A stretch of 64,000 nt of DNA from an uncultured Acidobacteriaceae bacterium (lineage in GTDB: Bacteria > Acidobacteriota > Terriglobia > Terriglobales > Acidobacteriaceae): assembly GCA_903828675.1 (NCBI GenBank), contig CAIKND010000221.1:62001-126000 (forward strand), in the 5' to 3' direction. Shown here piece after piece: positions 49,706 through 59,026 of this stretch. The notes under the pieces are model-generated. The model was not told where the DNA came from, made no database searches, and worked only from the letters and a program-made list of their open reading frames with translations. The translations under genes and the position numbers were made by a program. Positions within the stretch are counted from its first letter, which is position 1. Each line of letters starts with the position of its first letter.

Positions 49706-50077
49706 ATGGCTTCAAATTCCTATTTTTCCTTGGCGGTTCTGTTCCTGGCGGCATTGGGTTTTGGGCTGGCCCCGCTGGTGCTGGCATGGCTATGGGGGAA
49801 GGCATTTTCACCCGCCAAGCCAAACGCGATCAAAAACTCCATTTACGAGTGCGGACTGGAGTCGAGGGGCGATGCCTGGATGCAGTTCCGCTCCGCCTAT
49901 TATCTTTACGCCATCATTTTTCTCATCTTCGACGTAGAGGCGGTTTTTTTGCTGCCGTTTGCCGTAGCGTTTACCGGCTTGGGCGCGGCAGCGTGCGGCG
50001 CCATGCTGGTGTTTGTGTTGATGCTGATTGAAGGGCTGGCGTGGGCCTGGGCCAAGGGCGTTCTTACGTGGGCGTAG
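49706..50077 (+). CDS. nuoA: NADH-quinone oxidoreductase subunit A
   Basis: 123 residues with three membrane helices. The conserved Y-E-C-G-L-E-S near residue 49 and the Y-A-I-I-F-L-I-F-D-V-E-A-V-F-L-L-P-F segment are the family signature. NuoA sits next to the quinone channel and contributes to the switch region between NuoB/D and the membrane arm. It opens the operon; 188 bp lie between it and the isomerase gene, without a clear promoter. Confidence 0.95.
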   Translation: MASNSYFSLAVLFLAALGFGLAPLVLAWLWGKAFSPAKPNAIKNSIYECGLESRGDAWMQFRSAYYLYAIIFLIFDVEAVFLLPFAVAFTGLGAAACGAMLVFVLMLIEGLAWAWAKGVLTWA

Positions 50078-50131
50078 AACAGAGATCAGGGGCACTCGGC
50101 AGGGAATTGGGAACCCAACAGGAGCAGAGCG

Positions 50132-50745
<614 letters not shown>

Positions 50746-50746
<1 letters not shown>

Positions 50747-51432
50747 TGAAGACGATGGAAGAGATCAAGGCGGCGATCGAGGCGGCCGCACCGGGAGCGG
50801 GAGTGGAGATTGTGCCCAATCCCAGCCCCAGCGGACAGCACTCGCTTAGAATCGCGCCCAGCCATGCCGTGGCGGTGGCGACGTTCCTTCGCGACGATGC
50901 GGAGCTTGCGCTCGATTTCCTGTCAAACGTGACCGGCGTGGACTGGCTGGACAAGGAAGTCACCGAAAAGGTGAAGGTAACGAGCACCGTTACCAAGACC
51001 GTGGATGACGTGGAACAGGATGTGGAAGAGACCGTCGAGGAAACCCGCAAGCGCGTTCAGCCGGGCTGCCTTGAGGTGGTCTATCACCTGTTCTCTTCAG
51101 CACTGAAGCACGGTCCGGTGATTTTGCGGATGAAGACGATGAACCGCACCGATCAGGTGGAGTTGCCGTCGCTGACGCCCATCTGGCGGTCGGCGGAGTT
51201 TCAGGAGCGCGAGGTCTTCGACCTCTATGGAGTTGTGTTCAAAGGGCACCCGGACCTTAGGCGGCTGCTGATGTGGGATGAGTTCAAGGACCATCCAATG
51301 CGTCGCGACTACGTCGATCCGGACGACTATGAGTACGAGCCCACGCCGCACGATGCCGTGTTGACGCGGGCTAACGCGCACAAGGCAGCGGAAGAGGCGA
51401 AAGCCAGGGAAGGGACGGGTGCCGGCCTATGA
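50746..51432 (+). CDS. nuoC: NADH-quinone oxidoreductase subunit C, with charged insertion
   Basis: 228 residues from ATG 50746. The 30-kDa subunit signature is clear in the second half: [40 protein letters not shown] and [11 protein letters not shown]. Residues about 70-107 are an insert of about 35 residues (K[13 protein letters not shown]) between T-G-V-D-W and the normally adjacent E-V-V-Y-H-L. The insert is highly charged and likely a surface hairpin or helix pair. Overlaps nuoD by ATGA. Confidence 0.95.
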
Positions 51433-52604
51433 CGGATACTGCGTTCCGTCGGGAAAAGATGGAAGAGGGCTGGAACCGGCCGCCGCTCATCGAAGAGGAT
51501 GGCGAAGCGGAACTGCTGGAAGTGGCCATGGGGCCGCATCACCCCTCGACCCACGGCGTCTTCCGCATGGACCTGGCTTTGGACGGCGAGCGCGTGGTCC
51601 GCTTGAAGCCGGTGTTCGGTTACCTGCATCGCAATCACGAAAAGATTGCCGAAGGAATAAGCTATCTGGCTTCCATGCCGTATACCGACCGGCTGGACTA
51701 TATCTGTTCGCTCACCAACAACTGGGCCTATGCGCTGGCGGTTGAAAAGCTGGTGGGCCAGCAAGTGCCCGAGCGCGCCGAATACATTCGAGTCATCCTC
51801 GCGGAGTTCACTCGCATTCAGAATCACGCCTCGTCTATCGGTTTTCTGATTCAGGAGATGGGTGCCAGCGGCACGCCGCTCATGTACGCCTTCAGAGAGC
51901 GCGAGAAGATTCTGGATCTGTTCGAGGAACTGACCGGCTCGCGGATGATGTGCAACTACATGCGCTTCGGCGGCTGCCGCGTGGATACTTCAGCTGCCTG
52001 GCTGGATGCTGCGCGCAAGGTTGTCGACGGGTTGCCGGGCTTTGTGGACGAGTTTGAAAACCTGCTCAGCACCAATGAGATTCTGATGGCGCGCTGTCAG
52101 CGGGTCGGTATTCTGAGGCCGGAACTGGCGGTGAACGCCGGCATTACCGGGCCCATGCTGCGCGCCTCTGGGGTCAACTACGACATCCGCAAAGTCGATC
52201 ACTACGGCATCTACGACCGCTTCAAGTTCCGCGTGCCGCTGGGCGATCACGGCGACATCTACGACCGCTACATGGTGCGCATTCTGGAGATGCGGGAGTC
52301 CATCACGATTCTGAATCAGGCGCTGAGAGACATTCCCGGCGGCCCGATCATGGACGCCAAGGCGAAGATTCGCGGTTTCCGCCCCAAGCCGGGTGAGGCT
52401 TATGGACGCATTGAAGCGCCCAAGGGCGAGTTGGGCTTCTATCTCATTAGCGACGGCGGGCCGAACCCCTATCGCTACCGGGTGAGGCCGCCTAGTTTGA
52501 TTAACCTCACGGTGCTTGAGGATATGTGTCTGGGCAGCAACGTGGCCGATGTGGTGTTGATCTTCGGCAGCGTGGATATTGTGCTGGGAGAAGTGGATCG
52601 GTAG
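51429..52604 (+). CDS. nuoD: NADH-quinone oxidoreductase subunit D
   Basis: 391 residues. The 49-kDa subunit begins with [11 protein letters not shown] (quinone-site His), then G-Y-L-H-R-N-H-E-K and M-P-Y-T-D-R-L-D-Y. It ends with [17 protein letters not shown], exactly as in other bacterial NuoD. It forms the quinone pocket with NuoB. Translation is coupled to nuoC (ATGA). The next 93 bp contain the heptamer hairpin. Confidence 0.95.
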   Translation: MTDTAFRREKMEEGWNRPPLIEEDGEAELLEVAMGPHHPSTHGVFRMDLALDGERVVRLKPVFGYLHRNHEKIAEGISYLASMPYTDRLDYICSLTNNWAYALAVEKLVGQQVPERAEYIRVILAEFTRIQNHASSIGFLIQEMGASGTPLMYAFREREKILDLFEELTGSRMMCNYMRFGGCRVDTSAAWLDAARKVVDGLPGFVDEFENLLSTNEILMARCQRVGILRPELAVNAGITGPMLRASGVNYDIRKVDHYGIYDRFKFRVPLGDHGDIYDRYMVRILEMRESITILNQALRDIPGGPIMDAKAKIRGFRPKPGEAYGRIEAPKGELGFYLISDGGPNPYRYRVRPPSLINLTVLEDMCLGSNVADVVLIFGSVDIVLGEVDR

Positions 52605-52609
52605 AAACC

Positions 52610-52684
52610 AGTTCAAAGTTCATAGTTCGCAGTTCAAAGTTGAAAGCATGCGACCAAGAATGTGAACTATGAACTGCGAACTTG
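52610..52684. repeat. Heptamer repeats arranged as a hairpin between nuoD and nuoI
   Basis: Five plus-strand units (AGTTCAA, AGTTCAT, AGTTCGC, AGTTCAA, AGTTGAA, 52610-52644) and three units in inverted orientation (GAACTAT, GAACTGC, GAACTTG, 52664-52684). The two blocks can pair, giving a hairpin with a 19-base loop that ends just before the GGAGG of nuoI. It could slow or partly terminate transcription inside the operon, or mask the nuoI start. Confidence 0.8.
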
Positions 52685-52697
52685 ATGGAGGTTTCAT

Positions 52698-53306
52698 TTG
52701 CTGGGCGAGGGAATACTGAAGGGAATGGCGGAGACGGCAAGAAACTTTGTCGGTAGCTATTTTTCCGCGGAGCGGATGACTACGGTCGAGTATCCGGAAG
52801 AGCGGATCGCGCCGATCGAAGCCGCGCGCGTCTTCCCTTTTCTGGTGTACGACACGGAAAACTGGGAGGCTGGGCTGCGCTGCGTCGCCTGCCAGATTTG
52901 CGAAAAGGAATGCCCGCCCAAGTGTATCTTCATCGAGAAGAGCAAGGACAAGAAACCAGACGCAATCGGCAAGCCGCAGTTTTATCCCACCCGCTTCGAC
53001 ATCGATATTTCGGTCTGCATGAGCTGCCAGATTTGCGTTGAAGTGTGCCCGTTTGAGGCCATCAAGATGGACAACGTGTTCGAACTGGCCACGGATGACC
53101 GCTTTGGCGGCCTGCTGCTGGACCGCAAGGAACTGGCCAAGTCGAACGAGTACTACCACGGGATTCACCCAACCGAGGCCGCCCGCGTGGATGCGCGGCT
53201 GGCTGCGGAAAAGGTCAAGGCGGATGCCAAGTCAACGGCCGCGGTGGTCGCTTCGGCCGTCAAGGGCGCCGAACGACCGGCGCCGCCGGCTGCGGGAGGA
53301 GTCTAG
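52698..53306 (+). CDS. nuoI: NADH-quinone oxidoreductase subunit I
   Basis: 202 residues from TTG 52698, supported by GGAGG at 52687-52691. Two ferredoxin-type 4Fe-4S motifs are present: C-V-A-C-Q-I-C-E-K-E-C-P (about residues 60-71) and C-M-S-C-Q-I-C-V-E-V-C-P (about 108-119). They relay electrons to NuoB. The C-terminus (about 150-202) is an extra Ala/Lys-rich tail. The gene order D-I-H differs from the E. coli order D-E-F-G-H-I. Confidence 0.95.
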   Translation: MLGEGILKGMAETARNFVGSYFSAERMTTVEYPEERIAPIEAARVFPFLVYDTENWEAGLRCVACQICEKECPPKCIFIEKSKDKKPDAIGKPQFYPTRFDIDISVCMSCQICVEVCPFEAIKMDNVFELATDDRFGGLLLDRKELAKSNEYYHGIHPTEAARVDARLAAEKVKADAKSTAAVVASAVKGAERPAPPAAGGV

Positions 53307-53309
53307 CCA

Positions 53310-54485
53310 ATGATCGTCTGGATGGATCAGTTCTTCGTGCTCCTAAGAAATTGGCTGGTAGGGTTTTTGCCCGTATCCCTGCAAGGGTTTGCGGGTGTGC
53401 TGCTGAGCGTGGTGACCATTGTTCTCCTTTTTCCGGCGCTGTTTGCCCTGGCCGTCTGGCTGGAGCGCAAGGGACTGGGACGCATGCAGAACCGGCTGGG
53501 GCCGAATCGTGTGGGGCCGTTTGGGCTGCTGCAGCCGATCGCCGATGGCATCAAATCGCTGACCAAGGAAGACATTGTTCCGCTCAGCGCCGATGCGCCG
53601 GTGCATTTTCTGGCTCCGGTCGTCCTGGTGGTTGCTGTCTTTATGGGCTTCGCCGTGCTGCCCATGGGACGCAACATGGTGCTGGTGGACATGGACGCTG
53701 GGCTGCTGTTCTACTTCGCCATGGGTGCGTCCACGGAGTTGGCCGTCTTCATGGCGGGCTGGTCGAGCCGCAACAAATATTCGCTGCTCGGAGCCATGCG
53801 CGCCGTGGCCCAGATGATCAGCTACGAAGTGGTGCTGCTACTTTCCAGTGTGGCCGTGGTCATGATCTCCGGCTCGCTCTCGCTTACCAAGATTGTTGAA
53901 GCGCAGAACCACTACACCTGGGGATTGCCGCACTGGTACATCTTTACGCCCTGGGGATTGGCGGGCTTCATCATGTACGCCATCGCGGCAACGGCCGAAA
54001 CCAACCGCTCCCCCTTCGATCTGCCAGAAGGCGAATCGGAACTGGTGGCCGGATACCATACCGAATACTCAGGCTTCAAATTCGCGCTCTTCTTTCTCGG
54101 CGAGTACCTGGCCATGTTCTCCATCTCCGGCCTCGGCTCCACGCTGTTTCTGGGCGGATGGTCCGCGCCCTTTTCGTTCCTCACCTGGGTCCCGTCCTGG
54201 ATCTGGTTTTTCTCGAAATTGATGCTTTCGGTCTTCGTCTTCATTTGGATGCGCGGAACGCTGCCCCGCCTGCGGCAAGATCAACTAATGAACTTCGCCT
54301 GGAAGTTTGTGCTGCCCTTCACACTGCTCAACCTGATGGTGACCGCGCTTTGGCGCTTCATGGGCGAGGGATGGGAGCGCTGGGTCGTCTGCTCGGCGAT
54401 TCTGGTGGTGGTCTACGTTGTCATGGCGAGGGTGAGTTTGTATAAGGAACACATCCGGCCAAGGAGATACCGCTATGCCGATTAG
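53310..54485 (+). CDS. nuoH: NADH-quinone oxidoreductase subunit H
   Basis: 391 residues. It has about eight to nine membrane helices and the family's conserved loops: E-R-K-G-L-G-R-M-Q-N-R-L-G-P-N-R-V-G-P, L-L-Q-P-I-A-D-G-I-K, A-E-T-N-R-S-P-F-D-L-P-E-G-E-S-E-L-V-A-G and E-Y-S-G. NuoH forms the quinone entry and the E-channel. Only 3 bp separate it from nuoI. A 102-bp gap with a palindromic repeat follows before nuoJ. Confidence 0.95.
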   Translation: MIVWMDQFFVLLRNWLVGFLPVSLQGFAGVLLSVVTIVLLFPALFALAVWLERKGLGRMQNRLGPNRVGPFGLLQPIADGIKSLTKEDIVPLSADAPVHFLAPVVLVVAVFMGFAVLPMGRNMVLVDMDAGLLFYFAMGASTELAVFMAGWSSRNKYSLLGAMRAVAQMISYEVVLLLSSVAVVMISGSLSLTKIVEAQNHYTWGLPHWYIFTPWGLAGFIMYAIAATAETNRSPFDLPEGESELVAGYHTEYSGFKFALFFLGEYLAMFSISGLGSTLFLGGWSAPFSFLTWVPSWIWFFSKLMLSVFVFIWMRGTLPRLRQDQLMNFAWKFVLPFTLLNLMVTALWRFMGEGWERWVVCSAILVVVYVVMARVSLYKEHIRPRRYRYAD

Positions 54486-54524
54486 CATTTGCCGGACCGA
54501 TATCATCGCGATGGACTCTGAGAT

Positions 54525-54550
54525 CCCAGGTCTCAAAAGCGAGACGTGGG
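54525..54550. repeat. CCCAGGTCTC-type palindrome between nuoH and nuoJ
   Basis: CCCAGGTCTC at 54525-54534, loop AAAAGC, GAGACGTGGG at 54541-54550 (two mismatches), continuing into CCACCCGG. It shares core and flanks with 36130-36181 and relates to 11396-11522. It lies inside the nuo operon, where it may act as a stem that stabilises or attenuates the mRNA. Confidence 0.75.
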
Positions 54551-54587
54551 CCACCCGGATGAGTACAGACGGAAAGGGAAACTGTCG

Positions 54588-55088
54588 ATGAGCCCTGTCT
54601 TCTATCTAATTTCAGCCATGACGGTGGCCGGCGGTCTGGCGGCGGTGCTGCTTAAGAACACGGTGCATTGCGCGCTAGCCCTCACCGTGGCCTTTGCCGG
54701 ACTGGCGTTGCTGTTCCTGCAGCTTGACGCGCAGTTCGCCGGCTTTGCGCAGATTCTGGTTTATATTGGCGCGGTCGCCATCCTGGTTGTGTTTGCGATT
54801 CTGCTCACGCGCGGTTCTGAAACTCCCAAGGACGGCGTTTACAGCCGCAACTGGCCCATCGGCCTGGTGATTGCAGCGGCGGTGTTTTCAGTGCTGGGTT
54901 GGGCGGTGCTGCAAAGCGCGCGTGTTCTGCCCAATGAGACGGCCGTGCCCAAGGTGACGGTTCTGGATATCGGCAACGCCCTGGTGGGCCGCTACGTTTT
55001 GCCGCTTGAAATTGTGGCCCTGCTGCTGACTGCCGCCACCATCGGCGCGGTCATCGTGGCCCTGCATGAGAAAGAAGGGGCCAAATGA
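54588..55088 (+). CDS. nuoJ: NADH-quinone oxidoreductase subunit J
   Basis: 166 residues from ATG 54588; the longer frame from 54546 runs into the palindromic repeat. Five membrane helices are present, with Q-I-L-V-Y-I-G-A-V-A-I-L-V-V-F-A-I-L-L-T-R (the TM3 pi-bulge region) and L-E-I-V-A-L-L-L-T-A-A-T-I-G-A-V-I-V-A at the end. Overlaps nuoK by ATGA. Confidence 0.95.
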   Translation: MSPVFYLISAMTVAGGLAAVLLKNTVHCALALTVAFAGLALLFLQLDAQFAGFAQILVYIGAVAILVVFAILLTRGSETPKDGVYSRNWPIGLVIAAAVFSVLGWAVLQSARVLPNETAVPKVTVLDIGNALVGRYVLPLEIVALLLTAATIGAVIVALHEKEGAK

Positions 55089-55396
55089 CGCCGCTTACTG
55101 GATATCTTCTGGTCGCAGCCTTGCTGTTCGCCATCGGACTGGCCGGCGCGCTCACACGGCGCAACGCCATCCTGGTGCTAATCGGCATTGAACTGATGCT
55201 GAACGCGGCCAATCTCAATCTGATCGCCTTCTGGCGTTACGGGCCTCATCCGGAGGCGCTTACCGGCATGATGTTCGCCATCTTCTCCATCGCCGTGGCT
55301 GCGGCTGAAGCTGCGGTAGGACTTGGACTGGTGATTTCCATTCATCGCCACGCGCACACCACCGATCTGGACAACATGAACAGGATGAAGGGGTGA
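55085..55396 (+). CDS. nuoK: NADH-quinone oxidoreductase subunit K
   Basis: 103 residues, three membrane helices. Both conserved glutamates of the E-channel are visible: L-I-G-I-E-L-M-L-N-A in TM2 and A-V-A-A-A-E-A-A-V-G-L in TM3. ATGA-coupled to nuoJ, and nuoL starts 4 bp after its stop. Confidence 0.95.
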   Translation: MTPLTGYLLVAALLFAIGLAGALTRRNAILVLIGIELMLNAANLNLIAFWRYGPHPEALTGMMFAIFSIAVAAAEAAVGLGLVISIHRHAHTTDLDNMNRMKG

Positions 55397-55400
55397 GCGC

Positions 55401-57500
55401 ATGATGATGCAAGAAGAAGCAGCAGTCGCGTTTTCTCCGCTCACACAGTGTTATGGGGGATCGTCGTTTGCGGCCCATATGCTGTGGCTGATTCCCGCAC
55501 TTCCGATCATTGCCGCAGGTGCAATTGCTCTGCTGAAGCAGCCCCGCCGCAAAACTTCCGCCACCCTGGCTATCGGTTCTCTGAGTTTCTCGCTGCTGCT
55601 CTCGCTGGTGGCATTTGGCCAGGTTTTGATGGATTGGGCGTATGGAGACTACGGAAGCCGCGAGACCGTAAACCTCACCTGGTTCCAAGTGGGCGCCATC
55701 CACGTAGACCTCGGCTGGGTGCTCGATCCGCTTTCGGCCATCATGCTGGTCATGGTCAGCTTCGTCGGCCTGCTCATCTTTATCTACTCGACCGGCTACA
55801 TGGCCCACGACGAGAACTACACGCGCTTCTTCTGCTTCCTCTCGCTGTTTGCAGGAGCCATGCTGGGTGTAGTGATCTCGAACAGCCTTCTGCTCCTGTT
55901 TATGTGCTGGGAGTTGGTTGGCCTTACATCGTATCTGCTCATCGGCTTCTGGTATCAGAAGCCATCGGCTGCAGCCGCCGCCAAGAAGGCTTTCCTCACC
56001 ACGCGCGTCGGCGACATTTTCTTTCTGCTAGGCATGGTCTGGTTGTTCGCGCAAACCGGCACGCTGCTCTTCTATAACAACGGTGGCGGCTCCATGGAGC
56101 ACGTCGCTCTGAGCGCACTGCTGGCGCAGCCTGCCGCACTCGGCCTCACCGCAGCGGGCGCAATTGGCCTGCTGATCTTTGCCGGAGCAGCGGGCAAGAG
56201 CGGCCAGCTTCCCCTGCACGTCTGGCTACCGGACGCGATGGAGGGCCCCACGCCCGTCTCCGCTCTCATTCACGCAGCCACCATGGTTGCCGCTGGCGTC
56301 TACCTCATCGCCCGCGTTTATCCGCTGATGCAGGCCGGAGCACTTGCCGGCGGCACCACGACAGCCCTCACGGTCGTCACCTGGGTGGGCGCGTCAACAG
56401 CCGTTTTTGCCGCGCTCATCGCCGTTGCGCAGAACGACATCAAGCGCATCCTGGCCTACTCCACCGTTTCGCAGCTCGGCTACATGATGGCCGGGCTGGG
56501 CATGGGCGGCGTTGCTGTAGGCATGTTCCACCTGATCACGCACGCCTTCTTCAAGGCGCTGCTCTTTATGGGCGCGGGCTCGGTGATTCACGGCTGCCAC
56601 GAGGAGCAGGACATCCGCCGCATGGGCGGCCTCAAGGCCGATATGCCGCTCACTTTCATCACCTACTCCATAGGTATGCTGGCCCTCTGCGGCTTTCCTA
56701 TCTTTTTCTCTGGCTTCTGGTCAAAGGACGGCATTCTCGAAGCCGCGCAGCACTGGAGCGTGGCCAAGGCTCCGTTTTACATGCTCGTCTTTGGCGCGCT
56801 TCTGACCGCGTTTTACATGACCCGCCAGGTTGCGTACGTCTTCTTTGACCACTGGCGCGGCCACAAGCCGGCGCACGAAAGCCCAGCGGTAATGACGGTT
56901 CCGCTGGCGATTCTGGCCTTCTTCGCAATCACGCTGGGCGCGCTCGGCACTCCGGTCTGGCCGTGGTTCCGTGCCTTCCTGGATGGACGCGCGGCAGGCT
57001 TCGACCTGCACGGTTTTGCCGAGCCGGGCCTGCTGGCGCTGATGACGACATCGACGCTGGTTGTATTTCTAGGGCTCGGAGTGGGTTGGCGGCTCTACGG
57101 CAACAAATCCACCAGGCCTGAAGCCAAGGATGCACTGGAAAATGCAGTTCCCTGGGTCTGGGCTGTACTCCGCGACCGTTTCTATGTGGATGAGCTATAC
57201 GGAGTGACGGTGATTGCGTTTTATGCGTGGTGGGGACGGGTTGCCGACTGGCTCGACCGCCATGTTTGGGGCGGCGCGGTTACTGGAGTGGCCTGGTCTT
57301 TTGGCCTGTGGGCGCGGCTGAGCCGCTTTCTCGACACCAACGTGGTGGACGGCAGCTTCGACAAAGGCTGCGAAGAGCTTTCAGCCGGCGGCGGACTGCT
57401 CTCGCGGGTGCAGAGTGGCCGCGTCCAAGCCTATCTCAGAATCCTGGCGCTCGCCGTTGTGGCGCTGGCAGCAGTTTTGATCTGGAGCGCCCGGCCATGA
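55401..57500 (+). CDS. nuoL: NADH-quinone oxidoreductase subunit L
   Basis: 699 residues. Antiporter-like core with the expected proton-path residues: the TM5 Glu in F-M-C-W-E-L-V-G-L, the TM7 Lys in G-A-A-G-K-S-G-Q-L-P-L-H-V-W-L-P-D-A and the motif S-H-A-F-F-K-A-like T-H-A-F-F-K-A. After the core, the lateral helix and terminal TM follow F-Y-V-D-E-L-Y. The stretch from that point to the C-terminus is about 115 residues, which seems longer than the roughly 85 of ordinary alphaproteobacterial NuoL. A longer lateral helix would be needed to brace an additional antiporter subunit. Overlaps the first nuoM by ATGA. Confidence 0.95.
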   Translation: MMMQEEAAVAFSPLTQCYGGSSFAAHMLWLIPALPIIAAGAIALLKQPRRKTSATLAIGSLSFSLLLSLVAFGQVLMDWAYGDYGSRETVNLTWFQVGAIHVDLGWVLDPLSAIMLVMVSFVGLLIFIYSTGYMAHDENYTRFFCFLSLFAGAMLGVVISNSLLLLFMCWELVGLTSYLLIGFWYQKPSAAAAAKKAFLTTRVGDIFFLLGMVWLFAQTGTLLFYNNGGGSMEHVALSALLAQPAALGLTAAGAIGLLIFAGAAGKSGQLPLHVWLPDAMEGPTPVSALIHAATMVAAGVYLIARVYPLMQAGALAGGTTTALTVVTWVGASTAVFAALIAVAQNDIKRILAYSTVSQLGYMMAGLGMGGVAVGMFHLITHAFFKALLFMGAGSVIHGCHEEQDIRRMGGLKADMPLTFITYSIGMLALCGFPIFFSGFWSKDGILEAAQHWSVAKAPFYMLVFGALLTAFYMTRQVAYVFFDHWRGHKPAHESPAVMTVPLAILAFFAITLGALGTPVWPWFRAFLDGRAAGFDLHGFAEPGLLALMTTSTLVVFLGLGVGWRLYGNKSTRPEAKDALENAVPWVWAVLRDRFYVDELYGVTVIAFYAWWGRVADWLDRHVWGGAVTGVAWSFGLWARLSRFLDTNVVDGSFDKGCEELSAGGGLLSRVQSGRVQAYLRILALAVVALAAVLIWSARP

Positions 57501-59026
57501 ACGAATTTTCGACCGGAATTCCTTTATTGTCGCTGTTGACCGGGTTGCCCCTCATCGGGGCGGCTATTGCGCTCTGGTCCGGCAAACACGCGCGTGCCGT
57601 GGCCCTGATCACAACCATGTCCAGCCTGATGCTGGCCTTGCTGGTTTGGACCCGCCTGCCCGTGAGCGGCGGCATGGGACTGGTTGAGCAGTTGGCCTGG
57701 GCGCCTTCTCTTGGCATCGAATATCACCTCGGCGTCGATGGCTTGGGCGCGCTGATGCTGGTGCTCTCGGCGATTGTCACCCTCATGTCCGTCGATGCGG
57801 CGCACCGCGTGCATCACCAGCCCAACCTCTACTTCGCACTGGTGCTGGTGCTCGAGTCCGGCCTGTTCGGCTCCTTCACGGCGCTGAACTTCTTCCACTG
57901 GTTCTTGTTCTGGGAACTGAGCCTCATCCCTGCCTTCTTTCTCATCAAGCTCTGGGGCGGCCCCCGGCGTGGCCCGGCGGCTACGCAGTTCTTCGTCTAC
58001 ACCATGGCCGGGTCGGTGGCGCTGTTGGTTGCGTTCCTCGCCATCTTTGTTTCCACCGGCAGCATGGACTTCGGCCACTTGACCCTGCTCGCATCCACCG
58101 GCGAACTTGAGCAAATGGTCACGGCGCATCTCGGCCCGGTCAGCTTGTGGCTGGCCATCGGCGTCCTCGCCGGATTCGCGGTCAAAGTCCCCATGTTTCC
58201 GTTCCACACCTGGCTGCCCGCCGCGTACGCTGAGGCGCCTTCTCCGGTAACCATGCTGCTCACCGGCGCCATGTCCAAGATGGGCGTCTACGGATTGCTG
58301 CGGATCGCCATTCCGCTCTTCGGCCCGCAAATCGCCCAGATCCGCACGCCGCTTCTCGTCCTGGCCGTCGCTACTATCGTGATGGGCGCGTGGGCTGCGG
58401 TGGCGCAGAAAGACCTCAAGCGCGTCTTCGCCTACTCCTCGGTAAACCACCTGGGCTATTGCCTGCTTGGCATCTTTGCGCTGGCGGTTCCGTCTGCTGG
58501 CGCGGCGGCACAGGCCAGTCAGGCGGCTGCGCTCAACGGCGTCATCCTTCAGATGTTCAATCACGGCATCACGGCGGCGGCGCTCTTCTGGTTTGTCGCC
58601 ATGATCCAGATGCGCTCCGGTGGCGGCCGCGGCATCGACGACTTCGGCGGCCTGCGCAAGCCCGCTCCGGTCTTCGCCGGTCTCATGGGCATTGCGCTCT
58701 TTTCGTCCCTCGGCCTGCCCGGACTCAACGGTTTTGTCGGCGAGTTCCTGATCTTTCGCGGCGTCTTTCCGCTGGCGTGGGTGGCGGCTACGGTTTCCAT
58801 TCTCGGCCTGCTGGTCACGGCGGCTGTCATTCTCACCGTCATTCAAAAGGTCTTCAGCGGTCCCGTCCCCGAGCGGTGGGCCGCCTTTCCCGATCTGCAC
58901 CACGGTGAGCGCCTGGCGCTGGCCCCGGTCATCGGCCTCATGCTCCTCCTGGGCCTTGTGCCCCAAGTCATTGTGGACAGCGTGAACCCTACGGTTCTTA
59001 ACCTGCTGGCGCACTGGAGATTTTAG
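57497..59026 (+). CDS. nuoM: NADH-quinone oxidoreductase subunit M, first copy
   Basis: 509 residues from ATG 57497, overlapping the nuoL stop. All key proton-path residues are visible: TM5 Glu in F-L-F-W-E-L-S-L-I-P, TM7 Lys in F-A-V-K-V-P-M-F-P-F-H-T-W-L-P, TM8 Lys in G-A-M-S-K-M-G-V-Y-G and TM12 Glu in N-G-F-V-G-E-F-L-I-F. This is a standard proton-pumping NuoM. The second NuoM gene starts directly after the stop codon. Confidence 0.95.
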   Translation: MNEFSTGIPLLSLLTGLPLIGAAIALWSGKHARAVALITTMSSLMLALLVWTRLPVSGGMGLVEQLAWAPSLGIEYHLGVDGLGALMLVLSAIVTLMSVDAAHRVHHQPNLYFALVLVLESGLFGSFTALNFFHWFLFWELSLIPAFFLIKLWGGPRRGPAATQFFVYTMAGSVALLVAFLAIFVSTGSMDFGHLTLLASTGELEQMVTAHLGPVSLWLAIGVLAGFAVKVPMFPFHTWLPAAYAEAPSPVTMLLTGAMSKMGVYGLLRIAIPLFGPQIAQIRTPLLVLAVATIVMGAWAAVAQKDLKRVFAYSSVNHLGYCLLGIFALAVPSAGAAAQASQAAALNGVILQMFNHGITAAALFWFVAMIQMRSGGGRGIDDFGGLRKPAPVFAGLMGIALFSSLGLPGLNGFVGEFLIFRGVFPLAWVAATVSILGLLVTAAVILTVIQKVFSGPVPERWAAFPDLHHGERLALAPVIGLMLLLGLVPQVIVDSVNPTVLNLLAHWRF

